Positions 24,419 to 32,947 of a stretch of DNA of 64,000 nt are shown here, one piece after another. The notes under the pieces were generated by a model. The model saw only the letters and a list, made by a program, of their open reading frames with translations. It did not search any database and was not told the DNA's origin. The position numbers and the translations under genes were made by a program. Position 1 is the stretch's first letter. Each line of letters starts with the position of its first letter. Source of the stretch: an uncultured Coriobacteriaceae bacterium (GTDB lineage: Bacteria; Actinomycetota; Coriobacteriia; Coriobacteriales; Eggerthellaceae); NCBI GenBank assembly GCA_937937585.1, contig CALDCB010000015.1:85661-149660 (forward strand). Reading direction: 5' to 3'.

Positions 24419-26398
24419 TCAGTTCAGCAGATTCGGCAACCACATGGACAGCGCCGGAATATACGTGACAAGCAACAAAACGACGATTGTCAGAGCAAGC
24501 ATTGGCAACACGGCCTTGACGATATCCTCAAGCCTGAGCTTGGAAACACTGCTGCCAACGAAGAGGTTGATGCCAACGGGCGGGGTGATCATGCCGATTG
24601 CAAGGTTCAGGACGATGATGACGCCGAAGTGAACCGGGTCGACGCCCAGGGAGGTGACGATCGGAAGAAGCAGCGGGGTAAGGATGACGATGGCAGCCAG
24701 AGCTTCCATGAACATGCCAACCACAAGGAGCATGACGTTGATGACAAGCAGGATGATGTATACGTTGGAGCTGATGCCCAGAATAGCCTGCGCAACCATG
24801 TTCGGGATGTTCTCGAGAGTCATGATGTTGCCGAAGATGGTGGCCATGGCCATCAGCAGGATGATGATGCACGAGCTGTTGGACGAGTCAACCAAAACAG
24901 GGACGATGTTCTTCTTGGTGATGCCTTTGTAGCCGAAGACGCCAACCAGCAAACTGTACAAAGCAGCGATAGCAGCAGCCTCGGTCGGGGTGCACAGGCC
25001 GGAGTAGATGCCGCCAAGGATGATGACGATGACGATCAACGCCCATTTTGCCTGCCATGTAGTCTTGCCAACCAACTGCCAATGGTTCTCATGGCTCTCA
25101 CCACGCCAACCGTGCTTCTTGGCCATGTAGAACGTGAAGAACATAAGCACCAGGCCAACCAGAAGGCCCGAGGTGATACCGGCCTCGAACAACTTGGTGA
25201 TAGAGGTCGAGGAGGAGACGCCGTAAACAACGAACGGGTTCGAAGGCGGAATCAAAACGCCGATAGTGCCTGCTGCGGCAACCAGAGCAACCGAGAAGTG
25301 CTTGTCGTAACCGCGCTCGATCATTGCGGGAATGGTAAGCGTACCGATTGCAGCAACGGTTGCAGGGCCGGAACCGGACATAGCCGCGAACAACATGCAG
25401 CACAGAACCGTTGCCATGCCGAAGCCACCGGGAAGACGACCGAGCATTGCGTCGCACATGGTGAGCAGTCGCTTGGACAAGCCGCCCTCGCCCATGAACA
25501 CGCCAGCGGCGACGAACAAGGGGATGCAGATGATGGTAACGCTATCGATCGCGGTGTACGCCTGCGTCGCGATGTAGGAAATGGGGAGCGTCGCGGAGGC
25601 GTACATCGTGACCAACGCCGAAAAGCCAAGGCAAATGGCAATTGGCACGCCCATCACCAAGGTGATGACGAAGTAACCGAACAGGTACACGATGGAACCA
25701 AGCTGGATCTTCAGTAATGCGGGAAGCAGGATGACAAAACCCAGAGCAAAACCAATGAGGATGTCCTTGACGGAGGTTTCCTGAGCCAGGGCCTTCAAGT
25801 CTTGCGCAAGCCTGATCAGAATAAGGGCAAAGCCAATGGGGAGAATCAGGTAGAACGTGGCGTACGAGATGCCCATGGCCGGCGTCGTCTGCGGGAACAT
25901 CATCAACGTGTTGATGTGCTTAGTGCCGTAGAAGAAGATAGCAGCACCCAGAATGAAGAAGAACAGGTCGGATGCAGCCCATACGCGCTTCTGCCAAATC
26001 TGCGGAAGCTTGCCCACGGCAGCGTCAACACGGATGAGGTCGCGATTGCGAATACTCAAAGGAACGGCCAGGTACGTAAGCCAAATGAAGACCGCTCGCG
26101 CAAGTTCCTCGGTCCAGGAAAGGTCGGGGTTCAGGTGCATGATCGAAACAGCGACATATCGTCCGATGGACTCGTAGGACAGAAGCAGGATCAAGGCCAT
26201 CATCAAGATCGAGCACAAAACCTTCTCGAGGTTGAAGTCAAGCCACTGGAACACGGTTTTCGCGGGCTTCAAATCGTGAGAATCGCCTTGATTCACTGCG
26301 AGGATCTGATCCTCGAGGCACAGCGTGCAGTGTTCTTGGTCGGTCAGGCCCATGATATCGGGGCTGGTGCTGGGCGTTTTAGTTTCTTTCGCACTCAT
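24419..26398 (-). CDS. TRAP transporter, fused DctQ-DctM membrane subunit
   Basis: A 659-residue membrane protein fusing the small (DctQ, residues about 45-215, four helices) and large (DctM, about 230-655, about twelve helices) TRAP permease subunits. DctM hallmarks are GVPIAICLGFSAL, AMSGSGPATVAAIGTLTIPAMIERGYDK, GTIGVLIPPSNPFVVYG and GMITPPVGINLFVGSSV. With the adjacent DctP it would import an organic anion using a sodium gradient; isethionate is the likely substrate given islAB downstream. The start overlaps the dctP stop by one base (TAATG), so the subunits are translationally coupled. Confidence 0.92.
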   Translation of the reverse strand: MSAKETKTPSTSPDIMGLTDQEHCTLCLEDQILAVNQGDSHDLKPAKTVFQWLDFNLEKVLCSILMMALILLLSYESIGRYVAVSIMHLNPDLSWTEELARAVFIWLTYLAVPLSIRNRDLIRVDAAVGKLPQIWQKRVWAASDLFFFILGAAIFFYGTKHINTLMMFPQTTPAMGISYATFYLILPIGFALILIRLAQDLKALAQETSVKDILIGFALGFVILLPALLKIQLGSIVYLFGYFVITLVMGVPIAICLGFSALVTMYASATLPISYIATQAYTAIDSVTIICIPLFVAAGVFMGEGGLSKRLLTMCDAMLGRLPGGFGMATVLCCMLFAAMSGSGPATVAAIGTLTIPAMIERGYDKHFSVALVAAAGTIGVLIPPSNPFVVYGVSSSTSITKLFEAGITSGLLVGLVLMFFTFYMAKKHGWRGESHENHWQLVGKTTWQAKWALIVIVIILGGIYSGLCTPTEAAAIAALYSLLVGVFGYKGITKKNIVPVLVDSSNSSCIIILLMAMATIFGNIMTLENIPNMVAQAILGISSNVYIILLVINVMLLVVGMFMEALAAIVILTPLLLPIVTSLGVDPVHFGVIIVLNLAIGMITPPVGINLFVGSSVSKLRLEDIVKAVLPMLALTIVVLLLVTYIPALSMWLPNLLN

Positions 26399-27480
26399 TA
26401 CTTGCTCGCCTCCTCAGAAGCACCAAGAAGCTGATAGTCGTCAGACTGGGTGGCGCGAATCATGTCAACGCACTCTTGCGGAATGGTCTTTCCAACGAAG
26501 CTGTCCCAAACAGGGCGCGTGATGTCCTTGAACTCCTGAAGCTCGGCCTCGGTCGGATCGTAGATATTAGTGCCGGCGTCGATCATCTTCTGCTTGTTCT
26601 TAGCCTCGTTCTCGAAGCAAATAGCACGCTGCCAAACAAGCGCTTCATGGCAGGCGTCGGTAAGAATTTGCTTCTCGTTGTCGGTAAGCTTGTTCCAGGT
26701 GCCGGTGCCCATAGTCAGGATATGCATCGAGTAGTTATGACGCGATTCGATGCCGTATTTCAGCGCCTCGTTGTGCTTTGCCGAAAGCAGAAGCGACCAG
26801 GTGTTGCCCTCGCCGTCAACCGTGCCCTGGGTCAATGCCGTGAAGGTCTGGCCCCAAGCAACAGGCATGGCCTGCGCGTTAAGAGCACGAACAACGGCAA
26901 CTTCAACCTTTGAGTCGGTGGTGCGGATCTTAGTGCCGTCCATGTCAGCAACCGACTTGATCTGCTTCTTCGCCATGGCGAAGTTGCGGTAGCCGTACTC
27001 GGTATACATCAGCAGCTTCAAGCCACGCTGGCTGGTGACCTCGTCGTAATACTTGCCAAGTTCACCGTAGTCGATGGCATCATACAGATTTTGCTGGTAT
27101 TGCTTGTCGGTAACATAAGGCAAGTCGAATGCGCCGAACTCGGGGATGAATCCCGAGAAGTTCGGGCTCGAGCAGCTTGCCATGTCAAGCGTGCCCTCCT
27201 GCACGGCTTCCGTGGTCACGCGGTCAGATCCCAGAACGGCGTTTGCGTAATGGTCGATTCGCATAGCGCCGCCCGACTTCTCGGCAACAAGCTCGGCAAG
27301 TTTGTCATAGCCAAGCGTGATATTGTCGCCGGTTGCCATCGGGTTAGCTAGGCGAAGGACCTTCACCTTGTCTGAAGCCGCGGCACCACATCCGGTTGCC
27401 GTGGTGGCGAACATAGCCGCCGCACCCACCGCAGCACACGACTTCAAAAAGTTCCTGCGAGTAATGCTTTTAGTACCCAT
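26398..27480 (-). CDS. dctP: TRAP transporter periplasmic-type substrate-binding protein DctP
   Basis: A 360-residue extracytoplasmic solute-binding protein. The N-terminus has a twin-arginine signal (SITRRNFLKSCAAVGAAAMF) followed by ATGC, a possible lipobox that would tether it to the membrane of a Gram-positive cell. Family marks include LGSDRVTTEAVQEGTLDMA and the DctP core YRNFAMAKKQIKSVADMDGTKIRT, with the carboxylate-binding arginine expected in KIRTTDSK. The ATG at 27480 follows AAAGGGAG. First gene of the dctP-dctQM unit, upstream of islA. The natural ligand is inferred to be isethionate, not shown. Confidence 0.9.
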   Translation of the reverse strand: MGTKSITRRNFLKSCAAVGAAAMFATTATGCGAAASDKVKVLRLANPMATGDNITLGYDKLAELVAEKSGGAMRIDHYANAVLGSDRVTTEAVQEGTLDMASCSSPNFSGFIPEFGAFDLPYVTDKQYQQNLYDAIDYGELGKYYDEVTSQRGLKLLMYTEYGYRNFAMAKKQIKSVADMDGTKIRTTDSKVEVAVVRALNAQAMPVAWGQTFTALTQGTVDGEGNTWSLLLSAKHNEALKYGIESRHNYSMHILTMGTGTWNKLTDNEKQILTDACHEALVWQRAICFENEAKNKQKMIDAGTNIYDPTEAELQEFKDITRPVWDSFVGKTIPQECVDMIRATQSDDYQLLGASEEASK

Positions 27481-27884
27481 CAGTTCACTCCCTTTCCCAT
27501 GACGATCGGCTCTCCCGCGATTTCCGCCCTGAAGGAGATGGGGCATGAGACGTCGCGATAGAACCGATCAGCTTCAAGAAGAAGCGATCATGGCGAGATG
27601 GATTAAGAGCCCGGACTTGCGCCTTCCATTCGCTTGGCCAGGCATCCCTTTCGTGTTGTTGCGTCCAACAACGTTCAGCATGCATGAACTCCGATTCATA
27701 GTTTATTCATATAGGTGTTCTTAATTACGCTATAGCTACCCTTTATGGTTGCATCTGGGTATCATCTGCAATTAAAACTTGCAGCTTATAGATAACGCAG
27801 ACATCAACCAGCACCGTTAAGGTTTGATTAACCGGCGGTTGAGCAGGCTATTATTAACAAAAGGCAATTAAACGAAGGGGAGCC
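27481..27884. promoter_or_regulatory. Divergent promoter region between dctP and the LysR gene
   Basis: A 404-nt gap without a credible gene. It is AT-rich from about 27690 to 27870. On the minus strand a GCTATAG box lies at 27728-27734, with GTTGCATC (plus strand, 27748-27755) upstream, resembling the islA promoter elements. Toward the LysR gene, TATTAT near 27851 and TTGATT about 19 nt upstream form a plausible promoter. Confidence 0.5.
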
Positions 27885-28793
27885 ATGAGGACGAAGCAGC
27901 TTGCCGATCTTGTCGAGATCGCGAAATGCAGTTCGATGAGCGTTGCGGCGAAAAACACGCATACCTCTCGCCAAGCGCTGACGAATTCCATTCAAAGCCT
28001 CGAGCAAGAGCTTGGTTGCCAAATCATCGAAAGCAGCAAGCGAGGCGTGCGTCTTACCGAACAAGGCGAAAAGGTCCTCATAGCAGCACAGGAGATCCTT
28101 TGCCGCCTTGAAATACTCAAGGCCGATCTTGCCGACGTCGAAGACGTGAACACGCGCATTCGCGGAAAGATCACGCTCTGCCTTTCCCCTATGCTGAATA
28201 TCTCGATCTTGCCCTATGCGTTCACAGAATTCCGTTCGCACTACCCGAACGTGTCCATCTTCACGTCCGAGAAATACCGCGAGGAAATCATCAGTCAAGT
28301 CACTCACGACAAGGACACCTGCGGCATCTTGCTTGTCTCGAAGCTTATCAACGAGTTCTTCGCCGATATCCCCGAAAACGTCGAGCTCATCGAGCTTAAG
28401 ACCTACCCCATCTACATAGCGATGTCCCCGCGCCATCCCCTGGCTAGCCAGAAGTCGATCTCGATCAACACGCTTACACAGTACCCGATCGTTGTGTTCG
28501 AAGTCGGCGGAGCCGTGGGCGTGCATGCGCTATCGAAGCTGTCCGACGACATTGACGTATGCCTGTCCACCAGCAACCCGCGAATCTGCGAGAACGTCTT
28601 GAATCGCGACCACGCCGTCATGTACAGCTTCCCGCCCTACACCAAGTACAACGTCTTCGACGATTTCCGCCATATCCCCGTCAACGACAAGCGCGCGACG
28701 CTCACCACATACATCGCCATCAACAAGGAGATGTCGAAGGACATGCGTCAGCTGGTCTCGCTGTTCGTGAACACGTTTGCGCAGTACCTGTAA
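27885..28793 (+). CDS. LysR family transcriptional regulator, probable regulator of the isethionate locus
   Basis: A 302-residue regulator. The HTH is KQLADLVEIAKCSSMSVAAKNTHTSRQALTNSIQSLEQELGCQIIESSKRGVRLTEQG, in residues 4-62. The rest is a LysR-type effector-binding domain (ISILPYAFTEFRSHYPNVSI). It is divergent from dctP-dctQM and, beyond that, islAB. LysR genes usually control the divergent operon, so it is inferred to respond to isethionate or a product. The ATG at 27885 has a GAAGGGGAG site. Confidence 0.88.
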   Translation: MRTKQLADLVEIAKCSSMSVAAKNTHTSRQALTNSIQSLEQELGCQIIESSKRGVRLTEQGEKVLIAAQEILCRLEILKADLADVEDVNTRIRGKITLCLSPMLNISILPYAFTEFRSHYPNVSIFTSEKYREEIISQVTHDKDTCGILLVSKLINEFFADIPENVELIELKTYPIYIAMSPRHPLASQKSISINTLTQYPIVVFEVGGAVGVHALSKLSDDIDVCLSTSNPRICENVLNRDHAVMYSFPPYTKYNVFDDFRHIPVNDKRATLTTYIAINKEMSKDMRQLVSLFVNTFAQYL

Positions 28794-28809
28794 GCGAAAA
28801 TGCAAACAA

Positions 28810-28852
28810 AAGCGGAGGCGGACCCTCCACACCGGGTACTCCGCCTCCGCTT
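28810..28852. terminator. Strong bidirectional terminator
   Basis: A perfect 13-bp stem joins 28810-28822 and 28840-28852 between the convergent LysR (+) and dehydrogenase (-) genes. Confidence 0.8.
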
Positions 28853-28886
28853 AATCCGTTAATCGCTGAAAGCGCGTGTAAGCAAT

Positions 28887-29885
28887 CTATCGGTTCGTTA
28901 TCTCGGTTTCGCAGGGATCCCCCGCCGCCATGCGGACGATTCCGCCCACGCCGCACTCTACCATGCTGCTTACTGCCGCATCCGTGTAGAACGCCATATG
29001 CTGCGTGATCACGACGTTGCCGAACTGCATCAGGTAGAACAAATCACGATTTGCCAGCGTCTCGGTGCGGTGATCTTGGTGCACCATACCTTTTTCACCC
29101 TCGATGGTGTCCATACCGATGGCGCCGATCTTCTGGCCCTCGATGCCCTCAACCAAAGCGGCGGCGTCCATAAGGTCGCCGCGCGAGCAGTTCACCAGAA
29201 TCACGTCGTCTTTCATCTTGGCAATGGTTTCAGCATTGATGATATGGCGCGTCTCGGGCAAACCGGGCAGATGCAACGTGATGACGTCGCTCTCGCGCAG
29301 CAGTTCATCTAATGAGACATAGGTGGCGTATTTCTTAACCGGTTCCTTCTCGCGGTGGTCGTACGCCAAGATACGGCAACCAAAACCCGAAAGCAGCTCG
29401 ATAACCTTACCGCCAATACGGCCGGTTCCCATAACGCCCACTGTCAGATCTTTCAGCTCGCGGCCCTGAAGCCCTTCGAGCGAGAAATCGTTCACACGAG
29501 CGCGCCACGATGCCTGCTTGTACTTTCGCATGCAGATAAGGATCATCATGATGGTGAATTCCGCAACGCCGTTCGGTGCGTAACTTGCATTACAAACGCG
29601 AATCCCCAGTTCACGAGCAGATTCAAGGTCAATATGATCGTAACCGATGGTGCGCGTCGAAACGAACTCAACACCACGCTTCGCCCATTCCTCAAGCAAC
29701 GGACGGTCAATGCGCCCCTGCCCCAGCATGGTAACACCCTTGAAGCCGGAAACCATCTCGACATTTTCAAGCGAAGGGATATCGCTGGTGATCTTTACTT
29801 CGACACCCCAACGCTTCATCTGAGCCTGAAAAGCCGCCCTTTCATCGTCGCGAACCTCGAAAGCAATGATCTTCACACCCGGCAT
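28887..29885 (-). CDS. D-isomer-specific 2-hydroxyacid dehydrogenase, D-lactate dehydrogenase-like
   Basis: A 332-residue NAD-dependent dehydrogenase reducing a 2-oxoacid such as pyruvate. The Rossmann motif is VGVMGTGRIGGKVIELLSGFG near 147. RTIGYDHID near 78 and NASYAPNGVAEFT near 97 are D-LDH-like. The catalytic arginine is in VNCSRGDLMD, and the final histidine in ITQHMAFYTDAAVSSM. The HMAFYT segment resembles D-lactate dehydrogenases and VanH more than phosphoglycerate dehydrogenases. The start at 29885 follows GGGAGA. Single gene. Confidence 0.87.
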   Translation of the reverse strand: MPGVKIIAFEVRDDERAAFQAQMKRWGVEVKITSDIPSLENVEMVSGFKGVTMLGQGRIDRPLLEEWAKRGVEFVSTRTIGYDHIDLESARELGIRVCNASYAPNGVAEFTIMMILICMRKYKQASWRARVNDFSLEGLQGRELKDLTVGVMGTGRIGGKVIELLSGFGCRILAYDHREKEPVKKYATYVSLDELLRESDVITLHLPGLPETRHIINAETIAKMKDDVILVNCSRGDLMDAAALVEGIEGQKIGAIGMDTIEGEKGMVHQDHRTETLANRDLFYLMQFGNVVITQHMAFYTDAAVSSMVECGVGGIVRMAAGDPCETEITNR

Positions 29886-29960
29886 CCTCGATCTCCCGCC
29901 ACTATTCCAAAAAGTTACCTTTAGCGCACTGCATTGTAGTCGAGAAATGCGACAAGCGTG

Positions 29961-30653
29961 TTAACAAAGCTGTTCGCTAAGCCAGCGAACGCCCTTCGCA
30001 ACACGCAAGGCAGGATCTTTGAAGTGATTGCCGGGATTCATTTCAAATGCGCTAATCGAACCGCGATCGGCAAAAATGCGCTGGATCTGTCGCGTGTCGT
30101 CCTCAACGGTTCGAAGCAACCTGTTCGGCGTGCGAGCTTCCTTGCCGCCAAGCGAAAAATACGAGAACGGAACGACCTCATCAACCACGTGATCGAAAAC
30201 GTACTCCCGAAATCCGGGATACCAAAGCGAGCCCGACACGCTTGCCACGGCAGAGAACAGCTTGCTTTCAAACGAGGCCCACACCGCGAACAGTCCCGCA
30301 AGCGAGTACCCGGCTATCGCACGAACGATCTTAGCTTCCCCAAGAACGGCTTCAACACGGGGAACGATCTCCTGCTCGAGCAAAGCCAACTGAACGGCGG
30401 CTTTTCCCGCAAAAGGAGCATCGTCGCCGAACAGCCCTTCGGACGCCCACGGCGTCATGGCGTCATTCCAAGCAAAACCCTCGATGAACACCAAAGCAAC
30501 GCCCGAGACGCCGAGTTTTTCGCATTGAGATGCGATTTCTTGCGCTTCGTTCGGTGCCACATGAAGGTACACCACGGGAAGCGCGCCGTCTTCACCATGA
30601 CAACCAAGCATGCAAACACTTACGCGCTGCCCCGCTACCTCGATTGTTTCCAT
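29961..30653 (-). CDS. Alpha/beta hydrolase, putative esterase (PF00756-like)
   Basis: A 230-residue alpha/beta-hydrolase. The nucleophile elbow is AIAGYSLAGLFAVWAS (G-x-S-x-A-G), as in the enterochelin-esterase/esterase D family, followed by SAVASVSGSLWYPGF. The histidine is probably in FEMNPGNHFKDP near the C-terminus. Substrate unknown. The ATG at 30653 follows AAGGAG with 8-nt spacing; a longer frame from 30683 lacks support. It precedes nothing obviously related. Confidence 0.8.
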   Translation of the reverse strand: METIEVAGQRVSVCMLGCHGEDGALPVVYLHVAPNEAQEIASQCEKLGVSGVALVFIEGFAWNDAMTPWASEGLFGDDAPFAGKAAVQLALLEQEIVPRVEAVLGEAKIVRAIAGYSLAGLFAVWASFESKLFSAVASVSGSLWYPGFREYVFDHVVDEVVPFSYFSLGGKEARTPNRLLRTVEDDTRQIQRIFADRGSISAFEMNPGNHFKDPALRVAKGVRWLSEQLC

Positions 30654-30703
30654 AAGAAAGGCTCCTTCAGTTGAAAGCTGCACCGAAGACAGCGGTCGAA
30701 GCC

Positions 30704-31678
30704 TTATGCAATGGCCCTTTCCATCTGCAGGCGCTCGTAGCCGTCAATGACTTTGTCGAAGTAGGTTTCCGCGTACGACAAGTAAATGTCACGCCATTCA
30801 CCGGCGCTTCCACCCGACGCCTCTTTCACCAACGACCACAGATACCAGCACCAACCAGCCAACGCAACGTAAGCGAAGTTATGGCATCGCTCGGCCAACG
30901 TGGCGGAACGACCGAAATATGCATCAAGCGCATCAGAGGCTTCCTGCTCGGAAAGCTGGCAACACACGGTGAAAGTACCGAAGTCGTGCGCGTAGTCGGA
31001 CATGCCCGCATACTCCCAGTCGATAAGATGCATGCCATCGTTTTCGTCCACGAGAATGTTCATCGTAAAGAAATCGTTATGCGTCAGACACACCGGGGCA
31101 CAATCGGCGTTCGAATAGGCAGCAACGACAGCCGCCTTCATGCGCAAGCGATTGAACGCCTCGTCGGTGATAGGGCCTTTGCGCAGAAGCAAGCGCTCGT
31201 AACGGCGGCTTTCCACGTAAAAGTCGAACGTACGCTTTAGGGTTGCATCCGACCGATGCAGATCGTGGATCATTTTCATCGCCACGGCAACCTGCTCGGG
31301 GTTGTGGGCGTCAAGCTCGCGGCAGTTCGTGATGAAACGCGAGATCTTCCAACCAGTACGCTCATCCTCGAACACGAACGTGCCATCAAGGCCAAGCTTG
31401 AGCGCAACGCGCTGGGCGTCCACCTCGGCCTTTCGATTGATAAGATCCTCGGTACCGATGCCGGGCATACGGTACACGAACTCGCCCTTCGGCGTGGCGA
31501 AATGCCAAGACTCGTTGGTAAGGCCCTGCTTCATGGGCCAAATATCAGTGACCTCTTCGCGCGTGGCACCAAGGATTGACCGAATGTGATCATATGCAAC
31601 AGAAGGCAAAACGCATTCTTCCGCGTTAAAACCCTCTTTAATAGAAGACGCAGTTTCACATGAGTCGTTACCGACCAT
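30704..31678 (-). CDS. LicA-like choline/aminoglycoside-type kinase
   Basis: A 324-residue phosphotransferase. TDIWPMKQGLTNESWHF near residue 45, CLTHNDFFTMNILVD (Brenner motif HNDxxxxN) and HLIDWEYAGMSDYAHDFGTF (DxD/DFG-like Mg site) match the choline/ethanolamine kinase fold. It shows clear similarity to the kinase part of the HTH-LicC-LicA fusion at 47223 (QGLTN, WKISRFITNC, IDWEYAGMSDYA). It follows a licD gene, so phosphocholine decoration of a surface glycan is the likely role. A run of eight G lies immediately before the ATG on the coding strand. Confidence 0.85.
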   Translation of the reverse strand: MVGNDSCETASSIKEGFNAEECVLPSVAYDHIRSILGATREEVTDIWPMKQGLTNESWHFATPKGEFVYRMPGIGTEDLINRKAEVDAQRVALKLGLDGTFVFEDERTGWKISRFITNCRELDAHNPEQVAVAMKMIHDLHRSDATLKRTFDFYVESRRYERLLLRKGPITDEAFNRLRMKAAVVAAYSNADCAPVCLTHNDFFTMNILVDENDGMHLIDWEYAGMSDYAHDFGTFTVCCQLSEQEASDALDAYFGRSATLAERCHNFAYVALAGWCWYLWSLVKEASGGSAGEWRDIYLSYAETYFDKVIDGYERLQMERAIA

Positions 31679-31679
31679 G

Positions 31680-31687
31680 CCCCCCCC
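31680..31687 (-). repeat. G8 homopolymer abutting the licA-like start codon
   Basis: Eight consecutive C on the plus strand (31680-31687) read as G8 one base upstream of the ATG and form part of the ribosome-binding region. Slippage would alter the Shine-Dalgarno spacing. Confidence 0.7.
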
Positions 31688-31871
31688 AACCAGTAAAAGA
31701 AATTAAATCAATCAGCGAGGTCCCCAACAGACATAAATCTCGCCGATTTCACTAGAGGGGATTTTATTCGCCTTGTTCATTGTTGTAAAGGGATCGTAAG
31801 TTTTCGAACAAGCTCTTCACGCACGCCTTACCTAGCAGTTTGAACGCCGCAAAGTCAACGCGGCTATCAAA

Positions 31872-32750
31872 CTAGATGTTCGCGTATTCGCCGAAATCAA
31901 GCACGTCGGGATAATGCTCCTTGCGCTTGTCCGCCGGCGGAAGTTGCATGAAGTCGCCATAGAACTCATACAGCAGCTTTTCGGTGTTCTTGGCAATGGG
32001 GATCATGGTGTCCTCAAAGGGAACCATGCGCACAGGATACAGATCGTCACGCAAATACGTGCAGGCGAAACGGTTGGTATCACACACGTAGCCAACACGC
32101 TTGGTAGAGAAATCATCCTTATAGCGAGTCATGGCATCAAGCGCGCGCTTGTTGAAATCGATATTGCGCAGACCGGGAAGCTTCAGCATGCCGCGCATGA
32201 CGTTCGTTCCCGTGCGAAGGATTTTCGCACGGGCATCGTTACCGGCGATGTAGGGGTTCTCGATGCCCTTCACAATAGCGAGCTTGTTGTTGAACCACGC
32301 ATCCCAAGCCTGGCTTTTGTATGCCTTCTCGTCGTCAGCCAGGTTGTCCATGGCGAACAGATCCAAGAAAATGCCCGAAGGGCAATCCATGGTGGCAAGC
32401 GCCGAATCGCGGAACTCGGTTCCCTTCAGCATCATGCGAAACGTTGCCATGGGATAACGCGGGTCGATCTGCGAATTGAGCATTTCATACTTGTCAGAGT
32501 GATCGCGCTGAACGATTTCGGTGAGTTTGTCCAAGTCGGGGCGCGGCATGCAAATATCGATGTCGTCATCCCATGGGATAAAGCCCTTATGGCGCAAAGC
32601 GCCAATGGCGGCACCATATGCAACGAACCAGGTGATGTCGTTTTCTTCACAGATCTTCGAGAAGTCCTTAAGCATCATGAGCATGACGCGATGAAGCTGA
32701 CGAAGCCTGTCGTCGGTGACGAATTCCTCTTGATTTGCCTGATCCCCCAT
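31872..32750 (-). CDS. licD: LicD family phosphotransferase (phosphocholine transferase-like)
   Basis: A 292-residue LicD/fukutin-family nucleotidyl/phosphotransferase. The signature VAYGAAIGALRHKGFIPWDDDIDICMPRPDLDKL near residues 40-75 contains the G-x-x-R-H-x-G-F-I-P-W-D-D-D-x-D core. LicD enzymes move phosphocholine from CDP-choline to cell-surface sugars. The ATG at 32750 begins just before the conserved region; the longer frame to 32864 overlaps the next gene's promoter region and lacks a ribosome site. Pairs with the LicA-like gene 193 nt downstream. Confidence 0.9.
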   Translation of the reverse strand: MGDQANQEEFVTDDRLRQLHRVMLMMLKDFSKICEENDITWFVAYGAAIGALRHKGFIPWDDDIDICMPRPDLDKLTEIVQRDHSDKYEMLNSQIDPRYPMATFRMMLKGTEFRDSALATMDCPSGIFLDLFAMDNLADDEKAYKSQAWDAWFNNKLAIVKGIENPYIAGNDARAKILRTGTNVMRGMLKLPGLRNIDFNKRALDAMTRYKDDFSTKRVGYVCDTNRFACTYLRDDLYPVRMVPFEDTMIPIAKNTEKLLYEFYGDFMQLPPADKRKEHYPDVLDFGEYANI

Positions 32751-32876
32751 AACAGCACCTATCTGAATAGATGAAGGCAGCCCCCAACGAACCGCCCGAT
32801 TTGTAACTAAACAGTGTATCAAGAACCCGTAAAACTGAACAGTTCCGCCCCTCATGCAATTCATACGGTTTCTGTC

Positions 32877-32904
32877 TTGTCACCTGTTATGTTAGGTATA
32901 TACT
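32877..32904 (+). promoter_or_regulatory. Promoter of the EIIC-niaR unit
   Basis: TTGTCA (32877-32882), 16-nt spacer, TATACT (32899-32904), 44 nt before the EIIC start. Both hexamers are near consensus. Confidence 0.65.
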
Positions 32905-32947
32905 CAGTCAGCATTTCAACACGCAAACGAAAGGACGCGCGCACGAC

